From positions 14,897,094 through 14,961,093 of the forward strand of contig CM039187.1 of assembly GCA_008360975.2 (NCBI GenBank): a stretch of 64,000 bases of DNA, written 5' to 3'. The stretch comes from Lichenostomus cassidix. Lineage: Eukaryota > Chordata > Aves > Passeriformes > Meliphagidae. Position 1 is the first letter of the stretch, and every line of letters starts with the position of its first letter. The notes beneath the pieces are model-generated. The model saw nothing but the letters and a program-made list of their open reading frames with translations, did no database searches and was not told the DNA's origin. Positions 54,059-64,000 of this stretch are shown one piece after another. Made by a program: the position numbers and the translations under genes.

Positions 54059-57000
54059 ATACACACACACACACACACAATTTGAAAATTATCTCAGTTG
54101 TAACCAGTACTTATATTTAAATGTTACTTTTTTCCCAGCAAGCTGAGAGTTACTCAACAAGGCAACTTCAGAACATCAATGCACACTTATTATGTTGCTC
54201 ACCCAGGATGTGAAATTTGAATGTGTCATTTGAAACAAGTTAATTAAAAAATACCCATCGAGTTCGCAAGTCAAAATTCGGAGCACTACAGATTAAATAG
54301 TAGGAATGGTTCAACAGGAATGGTAAATTTCATAATGCCTCCAGTCTGAGTAAATATTTTAGAAAGTAAACAATTTAGAAATTATTCTTGAATGAAGACA
54401 TTTGGGAGCAAATAAGAAGATTACTGCACTATTACAAACAATGAAATTACCAGAGCTATGTAGCTGAAGTAACTTTCTCTCTCAGGCAATTCCAATAGAA
54501 GACAAAAAGAGACTGGGAGCTCCTAACATTGTACCCCCACCAATGCATCTGCTCCCCATGTACTGGTTTTGGTGCCACATACAAATGTCATTTTGCACAG
54601 AAAGCCATCTCCTGAACTGTTTCTAAATTCAACACAAGTGGTTCTTTCCTAGGTACCTCTTAGATCATGACAGTATTAAGGAAAATACAGGTGCTTTAAG
54701 AAGGGATGAGCACATTTTCCCATGTAAAAAAGTGCACTGATGGATTGTGCAGCTCCCAGCAGGATCATCCCTGCGTTGGTGTTTGTCCATCCTTAGCAAC
54801 ATTCTGTAACTGTCAGGTACAAAGTTACATAACTGCTGTGTCCCAAATTGCACGTCCTCAAATGCGAAGGAACAACAGATTCTTTTTCACCCGCTGATAA
54901 CTCTCCTGAAACTATTAACTCACCTCATCCCAGAAGCTTAGTGTATTTTTATGAACATGAAACTGTATGATGAAGAACATGACTTTAAGCTTTTAACAAA
55001 CAATCAAAACAAACTCCCCAAATCTTGCAATGCAATCAAATTAACTTAGTGTTAATGCTTTGGAACTGCCCATTGTTGCAATAAATCAAAACTCACTCAA
55101 ATGAACTGTTCAGATTTTAACTGCATCTCAAAGAAGGCTACACAAAACTGATGAAAAAGAACTTTTCTGGGGTTTCTTCATTGTTTTATTACAATATGGG
55201 ATTGGAACCGCACCTTGTATGTCTATCAAATGATTAGTAGTTCTAGGAAACAATAAATTTGTGAATCCACAAAACATTAACTCAAAGGGACTAGATCTAC
55301 ACTCTTTCCATAACATAACTAAAATGATCAGATAATTTCAAATTCAGAAATAAGTGACACCCTATATTTGTATTACCACATTTTATGGAAGACTCAATAG
55401 AAAGTATTTTGAGATTTTTAAGAACATTCTTGCTTCACTTCTGGTATTTATCTTGTTCATGCAATTATGTGTTCACAATATCAAAAATGCACACATTTCA
55501 AGGAAATCTTAAAAGACATATCTTAAATTGACTTAAAACAGCATTACCTCTATGAAAAAAAGAGGTCAACATTTCCAGATTAGAAATTTTGGAGCTATAG
55601 TGGCTCAAAGAAAGTCTATTTGACAAGACTGGGAACCTCCTTGATTTATAAGGTACCAGAATCTTATTTCCAGCTTGGAACACTCATTTGTATTCTTGAA
55701 GCAGTCAGCAGTTCAGAACAATACTTGCTTTAGGACATCATCAGTTATGCAATAATTTTCTAAGATCAGAAAGGAAAATATGTCAAGCTTTTGCTTTTGA
55801 ACAGAGGGTCTCTGAAGTTCTTAGGGATCTGGAAGTTTACAAGTGAATTAAAATTCCAGTGAAAATGCATTCATGAACTGAGGGAAGGTGATAGAATCAA
55901 GTATAATTACGCAATGTGTTTTTCCACAGCAGAGGGGATCACACAGGAGAATTGCAAAGATGATGGACACTCAGCTACGAGTGGTTCAAAAGGTCATTCT
56001 CAACTTGCACTGACAGATGGGCTGGATGTGCAATGGGCACTACAATAATTTGGTTACATGAACCTCAGCAGTCCTTTTTGGTTGATTTTTTTTCCAATAC
56101 TAACAATGCAAGTGTTACAGCAATCTCCCTGCTAACATAAGCTCACACACATGTACAACTGAACCCCATCATCAGAAGAACACAGTCTGCATGTAAGCTG
56201 TATGCAGTGAAGTCCCTCATATTGGGCCTCAAACACTTGATCAAACACATGAACTGCATTCAATACCTAAACCAGCTTTGGTGTCCATTCCTGAGGCATG
56301 AGTATCCAAGCAACTGTGCAAGAGGGAAGGTTTATCTATTTCCATCTCTTTGTTTTAGTTAAAAGAATCTGTTAACAATAAAACTCACATTTTTAACAGG
56401 CAGGCTGCTTCATCTCTTCTAGCATCATATATACTGCTTGTGGAATAGCCTGGCAAGCCTTAAAAATCAGAGGAAACAGATGGCACTAACCCACAATAGA
56501 GAGGATCACAAAGATGAAAGCACATTGGTGAGGTTGTGAGGCAGAAGAAGTGGTGGCGAAAACAAACAAACAAACAAGAAGGTATTAAAGAGCTACCAAG
56601 TTGGATTAAGAGGAAGATGATTTAAGGTATCTTCCTCTGCTAGAAAAAGCCTTTAGCAGCCACTGATAAGAGATACTGCCTTCAGTAACAGCCAAATCAG
56701 ATCTCTGGAAGTGCAGATGCCAATATAAAAAACTGAAAGGAAGAAAGAAGAAAAAGCATGTACTTACTATTGCTCCCTTGCTTTCCCCTTCCCCCTCTTT
56801 TTTTATTTGAATAGGTATAGAAGGGACTTGGAGGTATCAGGGAGCTCAATCACAGCCTCCACGGCAGATCAAAACCAACTGCTCATGCAGCTGGTTCTGA
56901 AAAACATAACAAGGCTATGAGTGAAGTGACAGTTCCCACACTGCAGGGCTCCTCTGAACCCCACTGCATTTGCTATGTCACACTTCACATCAGTAATTTT

Positions 57001-60000
57001 TTTCCTCCAGTTATATTAAATCAGATCTCTTCACAATTAAATCAGGTCTAGTTTTGCAAACCTCTTAAGTTCTCTCTCAGTGATTTTTATTATCCTATAT
57101 ATGCTATTAAGCTGGTGACACATTAGTAACCCAACCAGGCAACTGGACTAAAAAGTTCAGCAAATTCCTATAGGCAAGTACTAAACTATGAGAAGAGATT
57201 GATGCCTCCTGGAATTTAGTCACACATTTTCCCAGAATATTATCACTCCAAAAGAAACCTTTTATTAGCTATTAAACTGCCAACCCAAGATCTTGCAAGA
57301 CAAAAGTAATTCAACAAGATTTCTGTTTGGAGCAGTTTATTTCATGGTATAAAAGCAGCACTGATAAAACTTTTAAATAGTAAATGCTACTTCAGCAACT
57401 TTTTATATATCTAAACACTTTATGTGTTTGAAAACAGCACATCAGAATACAGGGAGAGCCACGTACATCTCTTAAGGAGACAAGGCAATTCTAAAAACAA
57501 CAGAAACATGAAAATAAAACATGAAATAATCTTGTTGTCATTACATTTCTCATCATGGCATGACAACTTCTCCACATAAATGCTATTGATAAAATAAAAC
57601 CAAAATCTCAACACAGACATCCAGAAGGGTGCTCCAAAGCCTTTCCTTAATGTATTTTTCAGATTATTTTACTCTGAATAAACAGACCTAAATTACACTA
57701 ATGAAAAGAAGAAAAGACGGTCAGATGGAGAGCAAACAGTACCAGACCTCACAGATGACACATTTTTGTATGAGACAAGAATGAACAGTGGAAGCAGATG
57801 GAACATATGAAGCCCAACAGGACTGCAACGTCACTGAACAGAGAAGCTCTAGGAAAAACAAAATTCCAGCATTTCACAAAGCGGTTTTTCTCATTTGTTC
57901 ATTTAACTACCTTTAGACCAAATTTATTTCATGGATGATTTTTTGGGATCCCAGGACAACACGTTAGTGCTTCCATATAGAGATCACACACCCTCATGTA
58001 TTCCCATCCCCCTTTCACCTGCCATACTTCTCTCCCCCTGAAGTTATTGTGGCTTTCTGGAGTTCCAAAGGAGCACTAAAGACAGCTCACCACCCACCAC
58101 ACAGGTGACTGTGTATTCATGCTGATCGTTCAGTCCTAGTTACTCAGGTAATCAGAAAGGAGCACATTTTCAAGACAATGTCCAATTGCTTCCAAACAGA
58201 AGCAATGGCTGCATTATATGGCTACAAATTGCAGTGAATATAAGCAAGAGAAGGGATGGAGGACACCTTTGAGTTAAATTTATGCCACATTTCCCCTACG
58301 AATTACAGTATCAATTATTTTAATAAGGTGCTGTAGATGGAAGTTTATAAAAATTCTTCTACTGTTTATCTCATTGTGAATGATACTAAAAAATTAACCA
58401 ATGTCACTAATTGATTCAAAACACTATTTCAATTAGAGAAATTTCATTTAGATCTGGTACAGACAAAAGCTATACCATTTCCCCTTTAAAAATGTTTCAA
58501 ATCTAATATTTGCATCTTCCTTTTGTTTAGACGCTTCTTTAAGACTATGCTTAGGTCTCTCGGAATATTTGAACATTGCATTCCTCAATAAAAGCCTAAT
58601 TCTGAACTTCAAGAGCGTTTATAATATAAACATATTTATACACATGTGCAACTCTGTGTGTACACAAGCATAATTCCACTAATGACAAGAAGATACTCAT
58701 AATAACTATGAATTTGAAAGTAATCTCTTTTATACCACAAATTTCATTACTTCAGAACTTCTTGCTTTAGGATGGTGATGATTTAGCCTTGAACAATGAT
58801 GAACAAAACAGGGGTAGCATCCTTCCCCCTGTGCTGCCAGCTAAGCAACACCTTCCCTCAAACCAAACAATCCCCTCCAACATTTACAGACAGCAGCTCA
58901 AGACAGTCAAGTCAGGAAAATCCCCAGCTTCAAAAGGCTGTAATGAGTCAACAGGAATAACAGCTGAAGTACAGTTGAAAGTGCTGACACAGAGGATGAG
59001 AAGGAGCAAGAGATGAACATCCCCCAGAAAACTTCCCCTCTCCCTACAACATATGAAGTTTTGCATTGCTGCTGGCACAAGCATATGTTGTCTTCTAACT
59101 TCAAAAGATTGCCTACATTGTCAGTGTGAAATTGAGCTTTGAGTAATAAATTTTGAAGATTATTACTATGTCTTCACAGGAAAAGAAAAAAATGCTTAGG
59201 AAGCAATAACTATAAATAGAACATGAAGTTGGATTTGCAGACTCAGCAGACAGTGTTTGGTTTCACAGAAATTAAACATAGGTATGACAAGTATTATGAT
59301 TTAAAGACATTACATAAATTCTCAAAATTATTCAAAAAAATCCTGTGATGAAGTATCTTCTGAGAATTTTTATTTTACTTTATTTTTTTAACCCAAATCA
59401 CAGCCATTCCAGCACAGAAAAGAGTATTTCTTCTTGAACTAATTTTCCTTGGTATATTTCCCCATGACTAAGGTAATGGATGACATGGGAATTACCTAGT
59501 TCTAAATTTTTCAGGTTTAGCTGTATACAAAAAAGGATTTCAATCACAGAAAGTAATTTTTAAGCTTATGTACTTGAATGTTTACTTTTATTCTTAGCTC
59601 TTCAAAGATTTAAAAGCAAAACCCAACAGGCTTCACAGTACAATAATTCTAGCTTAGGGCTCTCTTTGATGGCCAAAAATGGTGAGGCCTTAACTAGTAA
59701 AGAAAGGAAGGGGGAAGAGTTGCAGAAGAGGATAAATCTATGGAAACTTATTCAGACTTGATTTGTGCTGAATTTCATTTGGCATAAATTGCATATTTAT
59801 TATTCCAGGCCTAACTAAGTCTTTAAACAATTAATATTTGAATAAGCCCATAACATTTTAAATAGTGCATATGTATAAATATATTTTGTTTTAATCCCTC
59901 AGTTGGCTATGCTGATATTTTAACCACATACCAGGACTATAGCTAGAAAAGATCATTGGTTTTCATAAAGTATTAGAGTATATTGCTGCGGTAAAAATGT

Positions 60001-61550
60001 CAAAGAAATTAGACAGGGGAAAAGTTTTTTCCTTATTTTGATTAAAAGGAAATCAGAATAAAACACATCACTCATTTAAGATAAAAGCAAGTTGCCCCAA
60101 AACAATATAATTTTGTTTCAGTTTTTCATTTCCATCTTTCAAAAACCTCTGTTAGACTTTGTAAGAAACACTACTATATATTTCATCATAACTGTCAATT
60201 TTTAAAGGTAACTCAAAATTCAATCATAATATCCCATCTTCACAAATATATTTCTATTGCAGTTAGCTTGTTGAAATGCTCACTTTAGAACAACAAATAC
60301 ATTCTGAGACCAGAATTCACGTCAAACACCTGACAACTGTACTGTGTAGAACTTATTTACAAACATGCACTGGCATGAATATCTTCCACTTTGAATAAAA
60401 TCTTTAATTAAACAGAACGTTTCTCCTAGTCAATTAATTTTCCATTACTTAATTTCATGTGCCATAAGAAAATGGGGCCCATATGCTAACTATGATAACA
60501 AAATCTCCCCAAAATATCACCTCACCATTAACAGTGTAAAACTAAGGAGAGCTCAAGCAACATTTTACAGGTTCCAAAAGCTGGCCTTTAAAGCCAAATG
60601 TTAGACACCTTGCATCTTGTCTATTACAAATTTTCAGTTCTTCACATCCATAAATTATTCTTTGTTTGGTACTACACAAAAAAACTCTGCAATTTTCATC
60701 CGTACAGAGTCTAACTTACATAGACAGTACAAAGGCAAAAAATTTTAGAGAACTTTGTAAATAACCCTAACATGTCTAATACAACATTGTAAACAAAAAT
60801 GGACATTTCCAAATAGTTAGCATTTCTCAGTATTAGACAGACAAATACTTTGCTTTGATTTGCATAGTTCAGTTCAATGTTATGCTGGTGGTGCCTTACA
60901 CCCTGTCCCCCACTCTCCCCACACAGGAGCTGTCTTCCAGATCCATTCTGCCAGGTTTTTTGAATCCATATGTTCATGACCGGACTTACAATTTTCCTTT
61001 TATTTCCTGACACTAAAAAGGTAATAATCTCCTAGTGAAGTGCAGCCTTCCCTCATTATTTAGACGTCTAAACATTCTCTTCATTCCTGTCTACGTTACA
61101 GAAACCAACAAAGCAAACACCATCAGTCCATGTAATCGTATACAAAACTTGTAACAGCTCACCCCAACAGGAAGAAATATGTCTGGAGAGATATCAGAAA
61201 TTAAAGGTACAGATTTAACACACATACACACCCACAAAAGAGGGAACAAGGAAACTGTTCTGTTATATTTTCTATAGCAGGCATTATGAAGCTTCCAGTG
61301 AAACACATAAAGCCATTACAAAGCTAATATAAAGAATCAGAGGTGATTGATTTATGAAAAACATTTTCAGAGAGTGAACATAAACGTCTATGCAAATGTT
61401 ATATATATTTATGTCTGTCTGTGCAGCTACACAATAGATGTAAGAAATAATATTCAACATAGCAACATAAATCACTAGACATTAACTACTTACTATTAAG
61501 AGCCATAATATTGTCTGTTCCTGGATGATGGAAGTTTATTCCCATACGCC
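24762..61550 (-). CDS. CPEB3: CPEB3 spliced CDS, C-terminal 326 residues (8 exons)
   Basis: CPEB3 is a sequence-specific RNA-binding protein that controls translation and poly(A) tail length of mRNAs, notably in neurons. Joining 61494-61550, 52007-52030, 47245-47412, 45346-45435, 32205-32323, 30798-30912, 27923-28104 and 24762-24989 (all minus) gives 983 nt: a 2-base split codon, 326 sense codons and TGA. Counting from the first Arg here, residues 19-27 carry the microexon-coded insert. RRM1 is about 70-157 (RNP2 VFVGGL at 71-76, RNP1 KGYAFLLF at 112-119) and RRM2 about 177-255 (IFVGGV at 179-184, GAGRVAFS at 220-227). The ZZ domain has Cys at 264, 267, 272, 281, 286, 291 and 294 and His at 299 and 308. 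Paralog choice rests on SSPTRCQNGERVERY, QLQHNDIDKR, DDQMCDECQGTRCGG and the end RHVPFRWS; CPEB4 ends ISFRWN and CPEB2 differs similarly. The gene is 5'-incomplete because the N-terminal exons lie outside the window. Confidence 0.97.
24990..27922 (-). other. CPEB3 last intron, 2933 nt
   Basis: A GT-AG intron lies between the RRM2 exon and the zinc-domain exon. It is A/T-rich, with no supported exon, RNA gene or transposon. Frames such as 26249-26563 are not conserved coding sequence as far as I can judge. Confidence 0.8.
27923..28104 (-). CDS. CPEB3: CPEB3 coding exon, 182 nt, main part of RRM2
   Basis: The exon completes Val and encodes 60 residues from ELAMIMDRLY to QLQHNDIDKR. It covers RRM2 helix 1, the strand GGVCYAGIDTD, RNP1 GAGRVAFS and the terminal helix SYIAAISARFVQL. 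The ending HNDIDKR is as in CPEB3; CPEB4 has HGEIDKR. The acceptor is gacttcttgcag and the donor a consensus gtaagt. The exon ends in phase 0 against the terminal exon. Confidence 0.97.
28105..30797 (-). other. CPEB3 intron, 2693 nt, with tandem repeat
   Basis: A GT-AG intron (donor gtgagt) splits RRM2. Its 5' part (higher coordinates) holds the degenerate tandem repeat at 29620-30510. The rest is A/T-rich without recognised features. A 130-codon minus-strand frame at 28559-28951 has no family resemblance. Confidence 0.8.
29620..30510. repeat. degenerate tandem repeat, ~140-180 bp units, ~5 copies
   Basis: Two motif series recur in the same order. One is acctggaataagagaaatct (29658), atctggctaggagaaacg (29968), tcctgggctgagataaatct (30120) and acctgggctgggagaaat (30289). 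The other is gcaatggctggagg (29686), acaatgactgagagg (29831), cattggctcacc (30010), ccaaaagctaagga (30149) and gcaatagctgagagg (30317). Each unit also has a ggattagg-like core followed by gggttgag (29717, 29868, 30031, 30489). Spacings of about 145, 179, 139 and 168 bp point to an old, diverged tandem array. I do not recognise the family. Confidence 0.75.
30798..30912 (-). CDS. CPEB3: CPEB3 coding exon, 115 nt, inter-RRM linker and start of RRM2
   Basis: The exon begins on a codon boundary with VQIRPWNLSD, continues through the short linker DSDFVMDGSQPLDPR, and enters RRM2 with RNP2 IFVGGV followed by PRPLRA and one base of the next Val codon. The inter-RRM linker is nearly invariant in CPEB2/3/4 because it fixes the orientation of the two RRMs. 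The acceptor is ccttcatacag and the donor is gtgagt. The 3' neighbouring intron carries the degenerate tandem repeat described separately. Confidence 0.96.
30913..32204 (-). other. CPEB3 intron, 1292 nt
   Basis: This is the short GT-AG intron (donor gtaagt, acceptor atacag) between the end of RRM1 and the inter-RRM linker. I see nothing else in it. Confidence 0.85.
32205..32323 (-). CDS. CPEB3: CPEB3 coding exon, 119 nt, RRM1 RNP1 and end of RRM1
   Basis: The exon starts with two bases finishing Gly of the RNP1 motif and encodes YAFLLFQEES...TIKDKP (39 codons), ending on a codon boundary. The aromatic residues of the KGYAFLLF RNP1 motif are the RNA-stacking positions of RRM1. The second helix reads SSVQALIDACLEEDGKLY and is followed by the last strand LCVSSPT. 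FQEESS and CLEED match CPEB3, whereas CPEB4 has FQDESS and CIEED. The acceptor is cttttccaag (an AAG form) and the donor is a consensus gtaagt. Confidence 0.96.
40958..41001. repeat. perfect 22-bp tandem duplication
   Basis: Two identical adjacent 22-bp copies (40958-40979 and 40980-41001) share the core cctcccattccaaaccc. Identity suggests a recent duplication. Confidence 0.95.
41940..41964. repeat. (AAGGT)5 microsatellite
   Basis: There are five perfect AAGGT units. On the plus strand each junction reads AAGGTAAG, a perfect splice donor, but the gene is transcribed from the other strand, where the array reads ACCTT. Confidence 0.95.
45346..45435 (-). CDS. CPEB3: CPEB3 coding exon, 90 nt, RRM1 helix 1 and insertion
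   Basis: The exon completes a split Asp codon, then encodes 29 residues from EITASFRRFG through WPHKAESKSY to FPPK, and ends with the first base of Gly. This is the first RRM1 helix plus the CPEB-type loop (VVDWPHKAESKSYFPPKG), which in this family leads into RNP1. The acceptor follows a T-rich tract (cctcatttgttttttgtag) and the donor is gtaatt. The short 1809-nt intron on its 5' side and the long 13022-nt intron on its 3' side split RRM1 over three exons. Confidence 0.96.
45436..47244 (-). other. CPEB3 intron, 1809 nt
   Basis: A GT-AG intron (donor gtactg, acceptor ttttttgtag) lies inside RRM1. The part at 45730-45860 is richer in G/C. A 141-codon minus-strand frame at 45957-46382 has no recognisable domain. 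No other feature is seen. Confidence 0.8.
47245..47412 (-). CDS. CPEB3: CPEB3 coding exon, 168 nt, linker and start of RRM1
   Basis: The exon has two bases of a split codon, 55 codons from RSSLFPFEDG to PDIDE, and one base of the next Asp codon. It holds the acidic linker (FEDGFLDDSHGDQS), the CPEB3-specific SSPTRCQNGERVERY stretch, and the first beta strand of RRM1 with RNP2 VFVGGL and the conserved PPDIDE turn. The acceptor is tctgttccag and the donor is gtactg, a less common form. Compared with the mammalian protein I see two substitutions, Ala to Gly in FEDGF and Ala to Ser in GDQSL; such changes are expected at bird-mammal distance. Confidence 0.97.
47413..52006 (-). other. CPEB3 intron, 4594 nt, downstream of the microexon
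   Basis: The intron runs from the weak microexon donor gtaaaagt to the acceptor tctgttccag. It is A/T-rich. On the transcript strand UGCAUG (an RBFOX-type motif) occurs at 51201-51206 within a palindromic tgcatgca, about 0.8 kb downstream of the microexon, and again near 50764. This may bear on microexon splicing, but the motif is short and common. Confidence 0.7.
52007..52030 (-). CDS. CPEB3: CPEB3 24-nt alternative microexon (8 residues)
   Basis: This 24-nt exon was found by searching the intron for a phase-compatible TRSYGRRRG block. The preceding A plus CC gives Thr, then Arg-Ser-Tyr-Gly-Arg-Arg-Arg, and a final G joins GT of the next exon to give Gly. The acceptor is ttacatgcag and the donor is gtaaaagt, weaker than the flanking donors. 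In mammalian CPEB3 and CPEB4 this B-region microexon is known to be alternatively spliced. It adds a basic RRRGRSS context that was reported to create a kinase consensus. A UGC lies 3 nt before the exon (aUGCag), the kind of site used by SRRM4/nSR100 for neural microexons. Skipping keeps frame and gives ALN-S-RSSLFP. Confidence 0.93.
52031..61493 (-). other. CPEB3 intron, 9463 nt, upstream of the microexon
   Basis: The intron has donor gtaagt and acceptor ttacatgcag. It contains a compound (TA)n(CA)n microsatellite at 54019-54079, a pyrimidine-richer stretch at about 52860-53140 and short CAAA repeats near 56562. No further exon fitting the CPEB family was found. Confidence 0.75.
54019..54079. 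repeat. compound (TA)n-(CA)n microsatellite
   Basis: About 15 AT units are followed by acacatacat and about nine AC units. It is a typical compound dinucleotide repeat and likely length-polymorphic. Confidence 0.97.
61494..61550 (-). CDS. CPEB3: CPEB3 coding exon, 57 nt, linker before RRM1
   Basis: This short exon encodes RMGINFHHPGTDNIMALN, flanked by two bases of a split Gly codon at the start and one base (A) of a split codon at the end. The sequence belongs to the conserved linker N-terminal to RRM1 in the CPEB2/3/4 subfamily. The acceptor is ...ttacattgcag and the donor is gtaagtag, both strong. Its phase accepts either the 24-nt microexon (A+CC gives Thr) or the exon at 47412 directly (A+GT gives Ser). 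It is the most 5' CPEB3 exon in the window. The 69-nt alternative exon expected upstream (encoding GKHYPPSG...MWRNHFA in mammals) was not found between 61551 and 64000. Confidence 0.95.
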
Positions 61551-64000
61551 CTGCAATGTAAGCAAAACCAATTTTCAATGTTTTTATTTCAAAACGGAAT
61601 TAAATTCATTAATATGAAAAATTTCTAAAGGGGATGAACAGTTAGGGTAGCTGAATCTTCCACCTATTGAAGGCAACTTCCCAAGAATACACATTTAAAA
61701 TATGTAACACTATAGTACCTTCACTATTATGTACTAACAGTACTGAAATTCATAAAATAAACAATGGAATAATTATTTTAATACATTCCTTTACTTTGCA
61801 CTAAGAAAGTATTATGCTTACCCTTTCAAAACAAGGCCTGAAGTTCAACCTTGCTGCAGTTATGCCATTTATAGTTGCCTTCCAATAATAAGTACAGCAT
61901 TACAAAACTCCATTTAATTGGTAAAAATAAATCACTATTTTTCATACTACATGCAGCACCAGAAGCTCTGAAGTTAACAGACAGTTGGAGAAAAAGTTCT
62001 TACCCTGGTTTTATATTCTTCACTAAGAATCTTCCATCGCTTACTATCTGAGATAACACACTAGGTTGGAGGGAATATTGTTCTCAAGCAGTATATTCAT
62101 ATGTATTTTGAAAAATAGATATTCTTGACCCAAAGGAGACTTAGTCCAGAGAAAACTACTTTTATTGTCAAAGCAAGAAATGAGCCAACAGCAGTAGTGC
62201 TGTTCAGATTAGTTTTGGACACTATTTAACTAAACTGAAATATTAAACCTTATCCTGAAGAAACTTTGACATAGGACTTTTTAAATTAAACCACCCAAAA
62301 CAATCTGAAAGCTGTAATTTGTATTAGTCCTTACTTGGAAAAATACATTAAAGGATAATCATAGCCATGTAAAAATTTATTTCAACTAAGTAATGTAAGT
62401 AACTTTTGGTGTATAATGCAATTCCATTTAATAAGCTTTTCCTATCTCTAGGTCTGTGGCTAAGTTGTGGGAGCTAAGGAAGAGGTCACTTTACATTTCT
62501 TCACTACATGGACACTGAAATATGGGAGCCCAGGATCCACTCAGTATGCTGAAAAACCAATATAATGGTTATGTTCCTGTACTTCAGCAAACCCAAGTTT
62601 TAACAAACAAACTCTGGCAAAGCAGAAATAAAGCAAATCCTCTCCAACATTTTTAGTTCCTGTTGATAGTTAAGCCTTCTATTTCCAGTCACTGAAACTG
62701 CTGTGCTGTAATGAATATTCTTTCTGAACAGATGCAGCGTGAAGTTTCAATACACTTCTGAAACTAAGTCACAAGCAGGTTAAGAAGTTTTTCTTCACAT
62801 TGAAGTTTTCTCCTTTTAGAAAAAAAATGTCATCACAATAAGGCTATGAAGCAAAGAGCCCCTCCAGAAGGAAGTGGGGACAGAAGGTAAATAGAATTTC
62901 CATTTTTACTTTCCAACTCTTTGAGCAAAGCTTCTTAAAGAGATGATCTTCATTAACCACTTCACATTTCCTAATTACAGACATAATTCTCCTATACATA
63001 TTTTCACATTAATCTGCACTGCAGAAACATTAAAGCTGCTATTATTTCAGTTAGTATAACCTTTGCTAAAATACCTCAGACATCTCTCCAGATGGACATT
63101 AATTCCCTTTTCCTTAGCCATGTATTAATGAGTGTGAGGTTACAAGTATTACTTGTAAAGAGAAAAGGTGTCTGTACTAATTTGTACTTTAAAATTAATA
63201 CTTGGAATAGAAAAAAAAAAAAAAAAGAAACTGCTATAAAAAAAACAGAGTAAAATTTGAATGCATAATGCTGGATGAGCCCTTTCTTTTCCTTTGCTGA
63301 AGCTGAAATTCTGCTGTTTGACCAGCTTCAGAAATAGAATCCTATCTGTGACATCTGGGTTTGGTTTTTTCTTCCCTCCAGGCAGTCACTGGACCAGGTG
63401 CTGCTTGTGTGACATTTTGTCACCTGTCCTTGGCCTGCTATTTTTAAACAGTTCTTGTCAGCTATGTTTTAAGAGGAGCAGAAAATACAGAGCAGCACAA
63501 GCAGAAGGACATGTTCTCACACTGAGCTAAGCCAGCGTGCAGCATAATTCTGTACATCTTCAGAGGTGCCTCGTGCAACTCTATAGAAACAGATAAATGG
63601 AATCCTCTCAAAACACACCTGTATAAAAAGCATTCAAAAGAGACTGGCAATACACAATCATAAGAAAAAAAATAATTATTAATAATTATACAGCGTTTCA
63701 TATTGGCTATAACATTTTAATGTTTTGTTGCTTGAAGCAAATTATTCCATTGAAAAAAGAGGCCATCTGCAGATTACAAAACTGCACAATTATCTAAGGA
63801 ACAAGAGAGCACAGAAAGGAAATTATATTTTTTTAATTTAAAGGTGCAATGTAGAACTATGAAATGTAATTAAAAATATGTACTTTCAAATACCTCTTTA
63901 GGTTGAACACATAAATGACTATTGAAAAACAATCAATTTTAAGAAAAACACATGTATATTATCTGAACCTTTACAAAATCCATATAAGCAAATATTTCTA
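61551..64000 (-). other. CPEB3 intron, incomplete at window edge
   Basis: This is the 3' part of the intron preceding the 57-nt exon. It is A/T-rich, with a poly-A run at about 63211-63226. I searched the minus strand for the 69-nt alternative exon (MWRNHFA codons) and did not find it. The mammalian CPEB3 ribozyme lies in an intron further 5' and is not expected here. Confidence 0.7.

Noticed and set aside
24762..61550. Assignment to CPEB4 or CPEB2 instead of CPEB3
   Set aside because: The linker SSPTRCQNGERVERY, FQEESS, CLEED, HNDIDKR, DDQMCDECQGTRCGG and the C-terminus RHVPFRWS all fit CPEB3 rather than its paralogs.
61551..64000. CPEB3 HDV-like ribozyme and the 69-nt alternative exon
   Set aside because: I looked for the 69-nt exon and did not find it in this stretch. 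The ribozyme is known from mammals, in a more 5' intron that lies outside the window.
1..64000. tRNA genes, rRNA, CRISPR arrays, bacterial operons
   Set aside because: No tRNA B-box-like pattern, rRNA signature or spaced direct repeats of CRISPR type were seen. The sequence is vertebrate.

Overview
This is a vertebrate chromosomal window, most likely avian. Coding density is very low, the one clear gene is split into short exons with GT-AG introns, and two truncated CR1 retroposons of the bird/reptile type lie in the left flank. Nothing prokaryotic or viral was seen.

The only protein-coding gene I can support is the 3' part of CPEB3, the cytoplasmic polyadenylation element-binding protein 3, on the minus strand. 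Eight coding exons run from 61550 down to the stop codon at 24762. They encode the last 326 residues: the tail of the regulatory linker, an 8-residue microexon, RRM1, RRM2 and the C-terminal ZZ-type zinc domain. Every junction keeps the reading frame, and every intron has GT-AG ends. The protein reads as CPEB3 rather than CPEB2 or CPEB4 from paralog-specific residues: the SSPTRCQNGERVERYSRK linker, HNDIDKR after RRM2, DDQMCDECQGTRCGG in the zinc domain and the C-terminus RHVPFRWS. The prion-like N-terminal region and the 69-nt alternative exon that normally precedes the first exon seen here lie beyond the right edge.

Layout: 1-18.8 kb is gene-free flank with two CR1 fragments, a small GC-rich patch holding an 18-bp minisatellite, and several unique-looking stretches that could be conserved non-coding elements. 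From about 21.0 to 24.76 kb is A/T-rich sequence that probably forms the CPEB3 3' UTR. From 24.76 to 61.55 kb are the CPEB3 exons and introns (1.3 to 13.0 kb). From 61.55 to 64.0 kb is the next upstream intron, which is incomplete.

The most notable observations are the 24-nt microexon at 52007-52030, too short for routine ORF finding but exactly in phase, and a degenerate tandem repeat of about 140-180 bp units in the intron at 29.6-30.5 kb. I found no evidence of a previously undescribed multi-gene system.
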